From RDYZ01 sp964518905 (GTDB lineage Bacteria; Cyanobacteriota; Cyanobacteriia; Cyanobacteriales; Geitlerinemataceae), in the NCBI GenBank assembly GCA_964518905.1, contig CAZFJL010000026.1, positions 1 to 64,000 of the forward strand: 64,000 bases of DNA, written 5' to 3'. Under the pieces are notes generated by a model, which did not search any database, had not been told where the DNA came from, and worked only from the letters and a program-made list of their open reading frames with translations. This document shows positions 27,906 through 37,203 of the stretch, piece by piece. Numbering within the stretch: the stretch's first letter is position 1; every line of letters begins with the position of its first letter. Position numbers and translations under genes: made by a program.

Positions 27906-28385
27906 ATGAGCAAAATTATCCTAGTCGGATTTGGTTGGGGACTGGCTTTTGCCGTCAGTTTTGTTGTACTGGGCTACCCGACCTTTCTCTCTTTGCTATT
28001 CGGTATCCTGGGCGGCTGGGCCTGGAGCGAAATCGCGACCTACTGGACGAGTGAGGATGAAGTGCAGGGACTGCCGAGTTATCTGGACGATATCAGCGCA
28101 TTGCGCGAGGAATTGAGCAATATCGGCACGGGCGGACGCATCGATCTACGCAAAGCCCAAAGACGTCGCGACGCCAAAGCTTCACGGCTACTGCGTCAAG
28201 AGAAGCTCCGACAGCAACAACTCCGCCATCGCGGTCGTCCGACGACCCTGCGCGATCGACTCACGGCGCTGCGTTCCCGGCTCATGCCCCCCAAGAAAAA
28301 AGGCGGGGGGAGTGAGGCCGCCGAGGAGGCCGCACTCATGGCACAATTCGAGGCACAGCTTAAAGAGCTAAATAATAATAAATAG
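27906..28385 (+). CDS. Small membrane protein with basic helical tail
   Basis: 159 residues, family not recognised by name. Two closely spaced hydrophobic segments occupy about residues 3-45 (IILVGFGWGLAFAVSFVVLG and FLSLLFGILGGWAWSEI). They are followed by a soluble part that is strongly basic (about residues 75-130, many Arg and Gln, RLLRQEKLRQQQLRHRGRP) and then PPKKKGGG and a short acidic/Ala-rich helix. The topology suggests a hairpin membrane anchor with a positively charged cytoplasmic tail that could touch nucleic acid or acidic lipids; that is inference. Confidence 0.6.
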   Translation: MSKIILVGFGWGLAFAVSFVVLGYPTFLSLLFGILGGWAWSEIATYWTSEDEVQGLPSYLDDISALREELSNIGTGGRIDLRKAQRRRDAKASRLLRQEKLRQQQLRHRGRPTTLRDRLTALRSRLMPPKKKGGGSEAAEEAALMAQFEAQLKELNNNK

Positions 28386-28502
28386 TGTGATTTGTCGTTT
28401 AGACGATCGCAGGTTTTGGAAACCTCAAAGGTCTGAGGTGATGGCTTATTGTCTTGGCCGACTGAAGGTTCAAGATTTCGTTAAATTGGGGATAGAAAAC
28501 TG

Positions 28503-28793
28503 ATGATGACACCGAACAATCAACAACGTTACTGGCGTGCCAATCTAAAATTAATTACATCGCTACTGTCGATCTGGGCGATCGTTTCACTTGGCTTTAG
28601 CATCTTGCTGGTTGAGCCGTTGAACAATCTCCAGTTTGGCACGCTGCCCCTCGGATTTTGGTTTGCACAACAGGGCTCAATTTATGTCTTTGTGATCTTG
28701 ATTTTTGTCTACGCATTTCAGATGGACAAAATTGATCGACGTTACGGCGATCGGCTAGAAAATCGCGCCGATGAACTCGACATTGATGCCTAA
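28503..28793 (+). CDS. DUF4212 protein (small subunit of a sodium/solute symporter)
   Basis: 96 residues with two transmembrane helices (about 18-38 and 52-73). The motif YWRANLKLITSLLSIWAIVS at the N-terminus, LPLGFWFAQQGSIYVFVILI and the final YAFQMDKIDRRYG identify DUF4212. Such proteins normally sit directly upstream of a large solute:sodium symporter subunit, with which they are thought to form a transporter. No such gene follows here; the next gene is on the opposite strand. The second codon Met (28506) could also be the start. Confidence 0.88.
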   Translation: MMTPNNQQRYWRANLKLITSLLSIWAIVSLGFSILLVEPLNNLQFGTLPLGFWFAQQGSIYVFVILIFVYAFQMDKIDRRYGDRLENRADELDIDA

Positions 28794-28881
28794 AAAAATG
28801 GAGCGCCCGGAGTCTAACGTCAATTGTCTAAACGTTTTACTCGACACGCTCCAGAGCCTATTTCTCGACGCGATCGCGGAC

Positions 28882-29175
28882 TTATTTGCCGTAGTAAAAC
28901 GCAATTTCTTTCGCTTTTAGGGGCGTAAAGTCTGCTGCGATCAGCATTTGATCGAGTTCTTCCTGTGCGAAGTGTTTTGCGCCAATGCGAACGATACGCG
29001 ATCGCATAGAGTTACTAACGCCGCTTCGTTGTCGATCACCTTCCTTGCCCATCACTTTGGTGTATAGGTCGAGCTTTGCGGCGGGGATCGGCGATCCGTC
29101 GAGGTCAATTCCGGCGGCGATCGCCGCATCGACCGCTTCCGCTCCGGTTTGGGTTGGTTCTTGCGACATAGTCAT
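28882..29175 (-). CDS. Conserved small protein of unknown function
   Basis: 97 residues. I do not recognise a named domain, but the composition is that of a folded helical protein: DGSPIPAAKLDLYTKVMGKE, GVSNSMRSRIVRIGAKHF and EELDQMLIAADFTPLKAKE, ending FYYGK. The short flexible N-terminus (TMSQEPTQTG) has a second Met at position 3 that could be the start. It is convergent with the DUF4212 gene and divergent from the transaldolase gene. Confidence 0.65.
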   Translation of the reverse strand: MTMSQEPTQTGAEAVDAAIAAGIDLDGSPIPAAKLDLYTKVMGKEGDRQRSGVSNSMRSRIVRIGAKHFAQEELDQMLIAADFTPLKAKEIAFYYGK

Positions 29176-29565
29176 GAGTCCTTCAGCGTGAACAGTGGGA
29201 ATGATTTTAAGACTACAGCGATCGTGTCATGACTTTTGCACACTCGCTCAAGTTTTTGAGATTCCAGAGGAAACGATCCCTCTGTTTATGCAAGGCTGAA
29301 CTTTACGCTTGACGCCATCGTGCGTAGCTCAATCAGACTCAGCGAGAACGTCACAGATCTGTCTTTTGCGAGAGGTAAACTACATCAGAAATTGAGTCAA
29401 TGATCATGAAATCGAAATCGTTAAGTCTTGAGGTAATCCGTAGATTTGGGAGCAATTTTGGGGATCGCAGTACACTGCAAACGCCAGGTATCGAACAGTT
29501 GCAATCTCCTCACTCAGATTTGGATCTGCATCGTTTCGATCGAAATCGTTTTTTAGCTTTGATAT
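29176..29565. other. Divergent intergenic region upstream of transaldolase
   Basis: 390 bp without a recognisable gene. It must hold the promoters of the small minus-strand gene and of the transaldolase gene. No distinctive site is seen. Confidence 0.4.
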
Positions 29566-30735
29566 ATGAGTAAGACGCTCCTCGAACAACTTCGCGAGAT
29601 GACCGTCGTCGTGGCCGACACCGGCGATATTAACGCGATCGAAACCTTCACACCTCGCGATGCAACGACCAACCCGTCGTTGATCACCGCTGCGGCTCAG
29701 ATGCCCGAATATCAGGGCATTGTTGACGAGACCCTCAAAGAAGCCCGTGTCGCCTTGGGGGCAGATGCCAGCGCAGATGCCGTCGCGAATCGCGCGTTTA
29801 CCCATCTGGCTGTGTCCTTTGGTCTCAAGATTCTTGAGATTATCCCCGGTCGTGTTTCAACCGAAGTGGATGCGCGGCTGTCCTACGACACGAAGGCGAC
29901 GATCGAAACGGCCTATGACATCATCGCCCAGTACGAAGCCGCCGGTATTTCCCGCGATCGTATCCTGATCAAAATCGCCTCGACCTGGGAAGGTATCAAG
30001 GCGGCTGAACAGCTCGAAACAGAAGGCATTCACTGCAATCTGACGCTGCTGTTTGGCCTACACCAGGCGATCGCCTGCGCCGAAGCCGGAATCACGCTGA
30101 TCTCTCCCTTCGTCGGTCGCATTCTCGACTGGTACAAACAACAAACCGGTCGCGATGCTTACCCTGCGGCGGAAGATCCCGGCGTCGTGTCGGTGACCAG
30201 CATCTACAACTACTACAAAAAATTCGGCTATGCGACCGAAGTGATGGGCGCGAGCTTCCGCAACATTGGCGAGATTACCGAACTCGCGGGTTGCGATCTG
30301 CTCACCATTTCGCCCAAATTGCTCGAAATCCTCAATTCCACCGAGGAAGATCTGCCCCGCAAGCTGTCGCCGGAAACCGCAACTGCAAGCGATATCGACA
30401 AAATCGATATGGATCAGGCGATGTTCGATCGGATGCACGCCGAAGACAAAATGGCTTCGGAAAAACTGAGCGAAGGGATTGCTGGTTTTTCCAAAGCACT
30501 CGAAGCGCTCGAAGCGTTGTTAAAACAGCGTTTATCGCGTCTCGAAGGCGAAGAGGTGGTCATTCATGCCGCCGAAGATATCTTCCATATCTATGATCTT
30601 GACGGCGATGGCTTCATTACCCGCGAGGAATGGGCGGGAACCGATGCCGTGTTTGATGCGCTTGATGTCAATCATGATGGCAAGATTGCACCGGACGAAA
30701 TGGCGGCAGGTTTGGGTGCTGCACATTTGACCTAG
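29566..30735 (+). CDS. tal: Transaldolase with C-terminal EF-hand pair
   Basis: 389 residues. The first 325 or so are class I transaldolase: DATTNPSLI at the N-terminus, Schiff-base lysine about K136 in ILIKIASTWEG, and NLTLLFGLHQAIACAEAG. It interconverts sedoheptulose 7-phosphate and glyceraldehyde 3-phosphate with erythrose 4-phosphate and fructose 6-phosphate in the oxidative pentose phosphate pathway. The last 55 residues add two complete EF-hand loops, DLDGDGFITREEW and DVNHDGKIAPDEM, with all the acidic ligands expected for calcium. A transaldolase carrying EF-hands is known from cyanobacteria. The calcium effect on activity is not visible from sequence. A strong terminator follows. 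Confidence 0.95.
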   Translation: MSKTLLEQLREMTVVVADTGDINAIETFTPRDATTNPSLITAAAQMPEYQGIVDETLKEARVALGADASADAVANRAFTHLAVSFGLKILEIIPGRVSTEVDARLSYDTKATIETAYDIIAQYEAAGISRDRILIKIASTWEGIKAAEQLETEGIHCNLTLLFGLHQAIACAEAGITLISPFVGRILDWYKQQTGRDAYPAAEDPGVVSVTSIYNYYKKFGYATEVMGASFRNIGEITELAGCDLLTISPKLLEILNSTEEDLPRKLSPETATASDIDKIDMDQAMFDRMHAEDKMASEKLSEGIAGFSKALEALEALLKQRLSRLEGEEVVIHAAEDIFHIYDLDGDGFITREEWAGTDAVFDALDVNHDGKIAPDEMAAGLGAAHLT

Positions 30736-31191
30736 CCTCAAGTAGTCTACTCAACGCGACAGCGGGCGAAATTGTATTTCTACTTGAAATGCGTTTCGCC
30801 CGTTTTTTCGGCTTGATTGAGGTGGAATGTATGGGCGAATCAGTGACTTGAATTGACAAAGTAGCGGCGCGAGTGAGCTTTCCTGGAGCTAGCTGCTCAG
30901 ATCCGCCCGGAACACAGACTGAGGGCTGGTAGTCTGATGCTATTGAGGTGTACATTTCTGGATTAGTTTCGTTTCGCGTTTGTCTCGCGCTAACGGATGG
31001 CGAAACGAATGGAAAAATGTGCGCCATGGCCAGTCAAGCGTGTTCCGTCAAGGTGTCATAATCTTGGGACGCGATTCTGCTGCTGTGACTAAGGCTATCG
31101 TCCTCTGGTCACGAGTCCATAAACACCATCGCTTAGGTTTGCCCTCTGTTGACCGGTGCTGGCCAAGCCGAGGTTTTTTACGAAGTAACCC
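30736..31191. other. Intergenic region after transaldolase
   Basis: 456 bp. The start holds the transaldolase terminator. The remainder should carry the promoter of the PpiC-exporter cluster. No gene is supported on either strand. Confidence 0.45.
30763..30808 (+). terminator. Rho-independent terminator of the transaldolase gene
   Basis: CGGGCGAAA (30763-30771) pairs with TTTCGCCCG (30794-30802) and is followed at once by six Ts (30803-30808). It lies 28 bp after the transaldolase stop. Confidence 0.85.
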
Positions 31192-32274
31192 ATGACTGAT
31201 GTTTTGTACGTAGGCGATCGGGCTATACGAACCGACACTATCCCTACACTCCTAAAACAGTACGAATTGCTCCCCAAGTTTATCGAGGAGCTGGCGATCG
31301 ATGAGGCGATCGAGGAGTACGGCTGTACCAATGAGGAGAAGCAGAAAGCACTGCTCGAAATTTGCCAGCGGCATAAGCTGACCAATCTTGAAGAGCAGCA
31401 AAAATGGATGGAAGAGCGCGGCCTCAATGCGAGAGAGGTCGAAGTGATGGCCACGCGATCGTTACGCATTCAAAAATTCAAAGAAGAGAAGTGGGGCAGA
31501 AAAGTACGCCGCCACTTCATGGAGCGCAAAGCGGGTCTCGATACGGTCGTCTATTCGCTGATCCGGACGCAGGATGCGGGGCTAGCTCACGAGCTGTACT
31601 ATCAGATTCTTGAAGGTGAAATCACCTTTGAGCAATGCGCGATCGCCCACTCTAAAGGCCCAGAAGTGCGAACAGGAGGAAGACTTGGCCCAGTGCCCTT
31701 AAATCGTCCTCACCCAGTCATCAGTAAACTGCTGTCGGTCAGCCAGCCCGGTCAACTTTGGCCACCCCGATTAATCTCAGATTGGCATATCATTATTCGT
31801 CTTGAGGGCATCAAGTCTGCACAGCTTGATGATGCCACTCGCGCGGCTCTGATTGACGAACTATACAATGCGTGGCTGCAAGAGCGTGTCAAAGTCTTGA
31901 CAGCTCAAGTTCTCAGCCCAGAGCAGCAGGCGAAATCTGCCGCGATCGCCGCAGCACCGGTGCAGCCTGATGCTGAACCGAACGAGGATCTCGACCCGCT
32001 CGATGATTCCGACGAACCCCCGCTCGACCCTCCTGAATCCGTGACGTCTCCCTCGGATAGCTCAGATAGCGCGGATAACACAGAGGTCGATCACTCTGAC
32101 CCTGATATCGTCGTAACCGACGCTCCTGATGTTGATGATTCAACCGCTGATGGCATCGTCCTAGACGACTTAGACGATCTAGACGAACCCGATCGCTCTC
32201 CTCCCAACGCTCCCAACGCTCCCAACGACTCCCCTCCTAACGCTCCGCAATCGCTCGTTTCTACTTCGGCATGA
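31192..32274 (+). CDS. PpiC-type peptidylprolyl isomerase with acidic tail
   Basis: 360 residues. A helical N-terminal domain of about 115 residues (SurA-like) is followed by a parvulin/PpiC domain about 115-235 (AIAHSKGPEVRTGGRLGPVP), then a tail of about 105 residues made mostly of Asp, Glu, Pro, Ser and Asn, ending in repeated APN units. There is no signal peptide, so unlike SurA it should act in the cytoplasm. It overlaps the exporter gene by ATGA (32271-32274), so it probably works on the exporter's substrate before or during export. Such isomerases next to HlyB/HlyD pairs are seen in cyanobacteria. The acidic tail is low-complexity and may be calcium-binding or simply flexible. Confidence 0.83.
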   Translation: MTDVLYVGDRAIRTDTIPTLLKQYELLPKFIEELAIDEAIEEYGCTNEEKQKALLEICQRHKLTNLEEQQKWMEERGLNAREVEVMATRSLRIQKFKEEKWGRKVRRHFMERKAGLDTVVYSLIRTQDAGLAHELYYQILEGEITFEQCAIAHSKGPEVRTGGRLGPVPLNRPHPVISKLLSVSQPGQLWPPRLISDWHIIIRLEGIKSAQLDDATRAALIDELYNAWLQERVKVLTAQVLSPEQQAKSAAIAAAPVQPDAEPNEDLDPLDDSDEPPLDPPESVTSPSDSSDSADNTEVDHSDPDIVVTDAPDVDDSTADGIVLDDLDDLDEPDRSPPNAPNAPNDSPPNAPQSLVSTSA

Positions 32275-35200
32275 CTCAAACTGCATCACGAACCCAAGCC
32301 TTCGATTTCCTGAGTAAAACGCCGCCGTTCGATCGCCTGAGCGAAGACCGCCGCCGCCGCCTACTGGATAATGTCACCTTTTTGCGCTACCGCATCGGCC
32401 AACAGGTGCTGATTCGCACGCAGATGCCCGCTCAGGTGTCGCTGATTTTCGAGGGACAGGTGCGTGTCCTCGGCTATGACGAGCGGATGAAGCGGGATAC
32501 GAGTCTGCGGGTGGTCGGGCCTGGAGAGATGCTGGGCTGGGTTGGCCTGGTGCGCGATAAGCCCTGTGAAACGGCGATCGCCTCCAGTGAAACGGTCTGT
32601 ATCACCCTAAGCGCGGAAGATTTTCTGGCGTGCCTAAACGAAGATCCGGAATTCGATCGCGCGGTACGTGAGCACCCTAGCCTGACCGAAGTATTTGAAC
32701 TGGCCGGATGCGAACTGAGTCGGCGTGCCGATACCAGCTCGAACCTCAAAGAGCTGTGCTTTCAGATGTGGGAAACCGCCGAGGCGATCGAACTGAAGCC
32801 AGATGCGATCGCGCCTCGCTTAGATGCGGCGCGGGTTTGGTTGCTGAGTCAAGGCAAGGTCGGCGAATTGAAAATTGGCGATCGGGTCACCCCGGCGCAG
32901 ATTCCCACCACGCTAAGTGAGCCATTACGCCTAATCGGTCTGAAATGGCCCACAGAGAGACGCGCCGAGCAAATTGCAGCGGCGAATTTGGCAGGGAAAG
33001 ATGACCTGACCGGGATCGCAGACGATGAGATTATCGGCGGCGATGTTGGTGGCGCAATTACGCCGGTCGCTCCTGCCGATCTGACGACGATTAATGCTGC
33101 ACCGGATCAGCCCCCCGAACGCGATATCCTCGCCCCGCCCGAAGAATATCCCTACGTACGCGGTAGCGGTCAGATCGGCGCACCGCTGGCCTGCTATCAG
33201 ATGTTGGCGAAATATCTGCGCCTGTCGTTCCGCAAAGATTCGGTGAGAAAGCTACTACAACAGCAGGTGCAATCGAAAGGCGAAGTCTCGCTCTACGGGT
33301 TTGGCACGATCGCCCCGACGCTGCGGATGAATGCCCAGCTCGCCACCGTACCAACGGCCAGTTTTGGCCGCGTGAAAGCCCCCGCAATTATTCGCTGGCG
33401 GCAAAGTTTCGCCGTCGTCTATCGCAACACTCCGAAGGGCGCGACGATCGCCATTCCCGAAACTGGCGTCCAGACCATCAGTAGCGAAGAACTCGCCCAG
33501 GTTCATCCCGAACAGGTCGAAGTTCTCCTGCTCCAGCCGCCCAACGGTGAACAAAACGAAAAATTCAGCGTTTGGTGGTTCCTGCCCTCGCTGCTGAAAT
33601 ACCGCAAAGTCTTGATCGAGGTCTTTATTTCCTCGTTCTTCCTTCAGCTTTTTGGTCTGGCAAACCCGCTGCTCACCCAGGTCATTATCGATAAAGTCCT
33701 CGGTCAACGCAGTATCGAGACCCTGAACGTTCTCGGTGTGTTTATGGTCGGGGTGGCGCTGTTTGAAGCCTTACTGGGCGGGCTCCGAACGTACCTCTTT
33801 GTTGATACCACCAACCGGATCGACTTGAGCTTAGGCTCCGAGGTGATCGATCATCTCTTCCGCTTGCCGCTGAGTTACTTCGATAACCGGCGGGTTGGCG
33901 ACATTGCCGGACGGGTCAATGAACTGGCTAATATTCGACAGTTCGTCACCGGTACAGCGCTAACGGTGGTGCTCGATGCCGTGTTCTCCGTGATTTATAT
34001 CGCGGTCATGCTGTCCTATAGCGTCCAGCTCACCTTTGTGGCGCTGATCACGGTTCCGTTCTTTACCGCGCTGATCCTGTTTGTCTCGCCGGTTGTCCGC
34101 CGCCTCTTGCTCAAACGCGCCGAACGCTACGCCGACACTCAGTCTTACTTGGTCGAGACCCTGAACGGGATGCAAACCGTCAAGGCGCAGAACATCGAGC
34201 TAACCTCGCGCTGGAACTGGTATGAGCGTTACGCCCGCTTTATGAATGCTGGTTTCCGTACAGTACTGACCAATACCGCTGCCGGATCGCTTGCGGGCTT
34301 TATGAATAAGCTCTCGTCGCTGCTGTTGCTGTGGTTTGGGGCCTATCAAGTGCTGGAAAATAACCTGACGCTGGGTCAGTTGATCGCGTTCCGGATTATC
34401 TCCGGCAACGTCACCGGGGCGCTGTTGCGCTTCGTTAGCGTCTGGCAGAACTTCCAGGAAGTCTCGATGTCGATCGAGCGTCTGCGCGATATTCTCAACT
34501 CCGAGCCGGAAAGCAACGACGCCGATCGGCTCAATATTCCGCTGCCCCCGGTTCAGGGTCACGTCAACTTCGATAACGTGTCGTTCCGCTTTAACCCCAG
34601 TGGCCCCTTAAATGTGGCTAGCGTCTCGGCGGAATTCCCCGTCGGATCGTTCGTCGGCATTGTGGGTGAAAGTGGCTCCGGGAAAAGTACGACGATGAAA
34701 CTGCTACAGCGCTTGTATCCGCCAGAAGGGGGACGCATCCAGGTTGATGGCTATGACATCAGCAAAGTTGAGCTGTACTCCCTGCGTCGTCAGGTCGGTG
34801 TGGTTTTGCAAGATACGCTGTTGTTTAACAACACCGTCAAGGCTAATATTGCGCTGAATAATCCCGAGGCGACCGACGACGATATTATTCGCGGTGCAAA
34901 GGTTGCCGCCGCGCACGATTTCATCATGACGCTGCCCCAGGGCTACAACACGATCGTCGGTGAGCGGGGCGCGTCTCTGTCTGGTGGACAGCGTCAGCGG
35001 ATCGCGATCGCCCGTACCGTCCTGCAAAACCCCCGCCTGCTGATCCTCGATGAGGCCACCAGCGCCCTCGACTACAACCTCGAAAGTATGGTTTGTCAAA
35101 ACCTAGTCGAAGAATTCAAAGGCCGTACCGTGTTCTTCATTACCCACCGATTGCCGACGGTACAAAATGCCGACATCATCATGATGATGGATCTCGGATC

Positions 35201-35288
35201 GGTAGTCGAACAGGGTACACACAAAGAGTTAATGGCACAAAAAGGACGTTACTACTGTCTGTATCAACAGCAAGAGTCGCAGCTATAG
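32271..35288 (+). CDS. cNMP-domain type I secretion ABC transporter with degenerate C39 domain
   Basis: 1005 residues. Order: a cyclic-nucleotide-binding-like domain (about 15-140); a linker; a C39-like peptidase domain (about 290-425); six-helix transmembrane domain (about 437-720); ATPase with Walker A GESGSGKST (about 800), signature LSGGQRQR (about 903) and Walker B LLILDEATSALD (about 923). The layout matches HetC-like and HlyB-like exporters of cyanobacteria. Where active C39 domains have Cys-Gly at the start of the catalytic helix, this one reads QIGAPLACYQMLAKYL, so the nucleophile position appears to be Ile. It is therefore probably a binding domain, as in HlyB, and would not cut Gly-Gly leaders. 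The cNMP domain suggests nucleotide control. Its start overlaps the stop of the PpiC gene. Confidence 0.92.
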   Translation: MTQTASRTQAFDFLSKTPPFDRLSEDRRRRLLDNVTFLRYRIGQQVLIRTQMPAQVSLIFEGQVRVLGYDERMKRDTSLRVVGPGEMLGWVGLVRDKPCETAIASSETVCITLSAEDFLACLNEDPEFDRAVREHPSLTEVFELAGCELSRRADTSSNLKELCFQMWETAEAIELKPDAIAPRLDAARVWLLSQGKVGELKIGDRVTPAQIPTTLSEPLRLIGLKWPTERRAEQIAAANLAGKDDLTGIADDEIIGGDVGGAITPVAPADLTTINAAPDQPPERDILAPPEEYPYVRGSGQIGAPLACYQMLAKYLRLSFRKDSVRKLLQQQVQSKGEVSLYGFGTIAPTLRMNAQLATVPTASFGRVKAPAIIRWRQSFAVVYRNTPKGATIAIPETGVQTISSEELAQVHPEQVEVLLLQPPNGEQNEKFSVWWFLPSLLKYRKVLIEVFISSFFLQLFGLANPLLTQVIIDKVLGQRSIETLNVLGVFMVGVALFEALLGGLRTYLFVDTTNRIDLSLGSEVIDHLFRLPLSYFDNRRVGDIAGRVNELANIRQFVTGTALTVVLDAVFSVIYIAVMLSYSVQLTFVALITVPFFTALILFVSPVVRRLLLKRAERYADTQSYLVETLNGMQTVKAQNIELTSRWNWYERYARFMNAGFRTVLTNTAAGSLAGFMNKLSSLLLLWFGAYQVLENNLTLGQLIAFRIISGNVTGALLRFVSVWQNFQEVSMSIERLRDILNSEPESNDADRLNIPLPPVQGHVNFDNVSFRFNPSGPLNVASVSAEFPVGSFVGIVGESGSGKSTTMKLLQRLYPPEGGRIQVDGYDISKVELYSLRRQVGVVLQDTLLFNNTVKANIALNNPEATDDDIIRGAKVAAAHDFIMTLPQGYNTIVGERGASLSGGQRQRIAIARTVLQNPRLLILDEATSALDYNLESMVCQNLVEEFKGRTVFFITHRLPTVQNADIIMMMDLGSVVEQGTHKELMAQKGRYYCLYQQQESQL

Positions 35289-35386
35289 CCCCTAGCACGT
35301 TGTCCTGAGACCCGAACCCTAGGGCTCAGACTCATGGTTTCGCTCTGCTTTGGCCTGAGTGTGATCGTGTCTGAGACCCAGTTTAT

Positions 35387-35432
35387 GACTCTCAACTCGC
35401 TGACTCTCAACTCGCTGACTTTTAACTCGCTA
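35387..35432. repeat. 15-bp tandem repeat, three units
   Basis: GACTCTCAACTCGCT is repeated in three adjoining, slightly diverged units of period 15 in the 200-bp gap between the exporter and HlyD genes. It has no coding role. It may be slippage-derived; a regulatory role is not shown. Confidence 0.6.
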
Positions 35433-35488
35433 AAGTTGGTCTCCACAGCTCTTCCACGCACCGATCGCATCCGACATTTTCAAGAACC

Positions 35489-37042
35489 ATGAACCAAATT
35501 GAACGCCTCGAATCGATCGAGGATCAACCCGTAATTCTCGAACAGCCTGCCTTTTGGACACGGGCGTTCATTTGGCTGATTATCGGGATGACGACAACGG
35601 GGCTGATCTGGGCAGCCGTCGCGAGAATTGACCTGTCTGTACCGGCTCAGGGCAAGCTTGAGCCAGAAGGATCTGTCAAAGATTTGCGCTTGCCGATCGG
35701 CGGTGTGGTCAAAGAGATTCACGTGGAGGGCGGGCAGTCGGTCAAAGAAGGGGATTTGCTGCTGACGCTCGATTCCAAGGTGTCGCGAGCCGATGTGGAT
35801 GCACTGAAATTGTCGAACGATCAACGCCGCAGTGAAATTGATGCCTATACGGCGCAGGCAAGCGGTCTTGATTTTGCTGGAAACGATAATGATTTCAGCC
35901 GTAACCAACAGTCTCGGATTGCGGCGCAACGTCAAGAATTAGTCGCGCAGGATGCCTCAATTCAAGGGCAAATCACCCAGATTCAGGCACAAATTGCCCA
36001 AACACGGGATCAGATCGCAGCGAATGTGGCCGCGATCGCCAGTGCAGAGGAGCGGCTGGCGATCGCCCGTAGTAGCCGAACTGCCGGTGATATCCAGTTG
36101 TCCACGGCTCAGGAACGGCTCGCAGAGGCACAGGTGCGTGATGGGCAAGCCATCTCGCTACTCGAAGAGGATCGCGCCATTCTCAGCGATCTAGAACCAC
36201 TGCTCGAAGAAGGCGGCATCGCTCGCCTCCAGGTCACCCGCCAACGTCAACAGGTCGTCACCCGTCAGCGTGAACTGTCCGCCTCTCAGGATGCGATTCT
36301 CGAACGTCAGGCCGCTGTGGTACAGGCACAAAACGCCCGCGATCAGCTCGAAGGGGACATTTCCAGCCTCGAAGCGGATCTCATCGCCCGTCGTGCAGAG
36401 CGGGAGCGTCTCGGCAGCGAAATCGATCGGCTAAACGGATCGTTAGATCAGGCCAGTGCTCAACAGGCTAGCCTTGCGGCCACCTCACAGCGTGAAGCCT
36501 ATCAGGTGATTGCGGACAACCAAAAGCAAGTCACTCAAATTTCGTCTCAGCTTGCTCGCGCCGAGCAGCAGCTTGAGTTTACCGAGTTACGATCGCCGGT
36601 TGATGGGCTCATCTTTAGTATCTTGCCCACGACTCCCGGCTACGTGATTACGACGGCGGAGCCCGCAATTCAAATCATCCCCGAAGCGGATCTAATCGCC
36701 AGCGTTTTTGTGACCAATAAAGATATTGGGTTTATCGAAGAAGGCATGGACGTTGAGTTGCAAATTGATGCCTTCCCCGCGACGGAGTTCGGCACGATTC
36801 CCGGTACGCTAGTTTCGATCGGGGATGACGTCCTCGAACCGGAACAAAATCGTCCCTTCTACGCTTTTGCTGTGACGATCGAACTCGAACAACAATATTT
36901 CGAGCTAAAAACGGGCAAACAAATTAAACTTCAGGCCGGTATGTCGGTCGGAGCGAACATCAAGCTGCGTGAACGGTCTGTGTTGAGCTTGTTTACGGAT
37001 AAGTTCTTTGGCGGTACGAAAAATCTTGAGAATTTGCGTTAA
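35489..37042 (+). CDS. HlyD-family periplasmic adaptor of type I secretion
   Basis: 517 residues: a short cytoplasmic N-terminus, one membrane helix (about 27-50, AFIWLIIGMTTTGLIWAAVA), a first half-lipoyl segment (GGVVKEIHVEGGQSVKEGDLL), a very long coiled coil (about 100-365, rich in Gln, Ala, Arg and Glu), the second half-lipoyl segment (ELRSPVDGLIFSI) and a beta-barrel C-terminus. It links the inner-membrane ABC exporter to an outer-membrane TolC-like channel, which is not encoded in this window. The gene follows the exporter by 200 bp on the same strand, so it may have its own promoter or be part of a longer transcript. Confidence 0.93.
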   Translation: MNQIERLESIEDQPVILEQPAFWTRAFIWLIIGMTTTGLIWAAVARIDLSVPAQGKLEPEGSVKDLRLPIGGVVKEIHVEGGQSVKEGDLLLTLDSKVSRADVDALKLSNDQRRSEIDAYTAQASGLDFAGNDNDFSRNQQSRIAAQRQELVAQDASIQGQITQIQAQIAQTRDQIAANVAAIASAEERLAIARSSRTAGDIQLSTAQERLAEAQVRDGQAISLLEEDRAILSDLEPLLEEGGIARLQVTRQRQQVVTRQRELSASQDAILERQAAVVQAQNARDQLEGDISSLEADLIARRAERERLGSEIDRLNGSLDQASAQQASLAATSQREAYQVIADNQKQVTQISSQLARAEQQLEFTELRSPVDGLIFSILPTTPGYVITTAEPAIQIIPEADLIASVFVTNKDIGFIEEGMDVELQIDAFPATEFGTIPGTLVSIGDDVLEPEQNRPFYAFAVTIELEQQYFELKTGKQIKLQAGMSVGANIKLRERSVLSLFTDKFFGGTKNLENLR

Positions 37043-37203
37043 CGTTTTATCTCTCCCATGTTTTACCCTTCAATGTTCTACTATTCAAATTGCGACTGAC
37101 TTGATCGTTAATTATGAAGAACATCGAAGCTGTCTCCGGCATTGTGAACGAACGTTCCTCAATGCTGTCACCGCTTTTTAGACGGCCACGATAGCATTGA
37201 GAC

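Noticed and set aside
30668..31027. A 119-residue minus-strand frame over the transaldolase terminator
   Set aside because: It would read through a strong hairpin and has no protein-like features.
21148..37042. A possible RiPP pathway linking the Nif11-like peptide with the C39-domain exporter
   Set aside because: The peptide lacks a Gly-Gly site, the exporter's peptidase looks inactive, the loci are about 10 kb apart and no modifying enzyme lies nearby.
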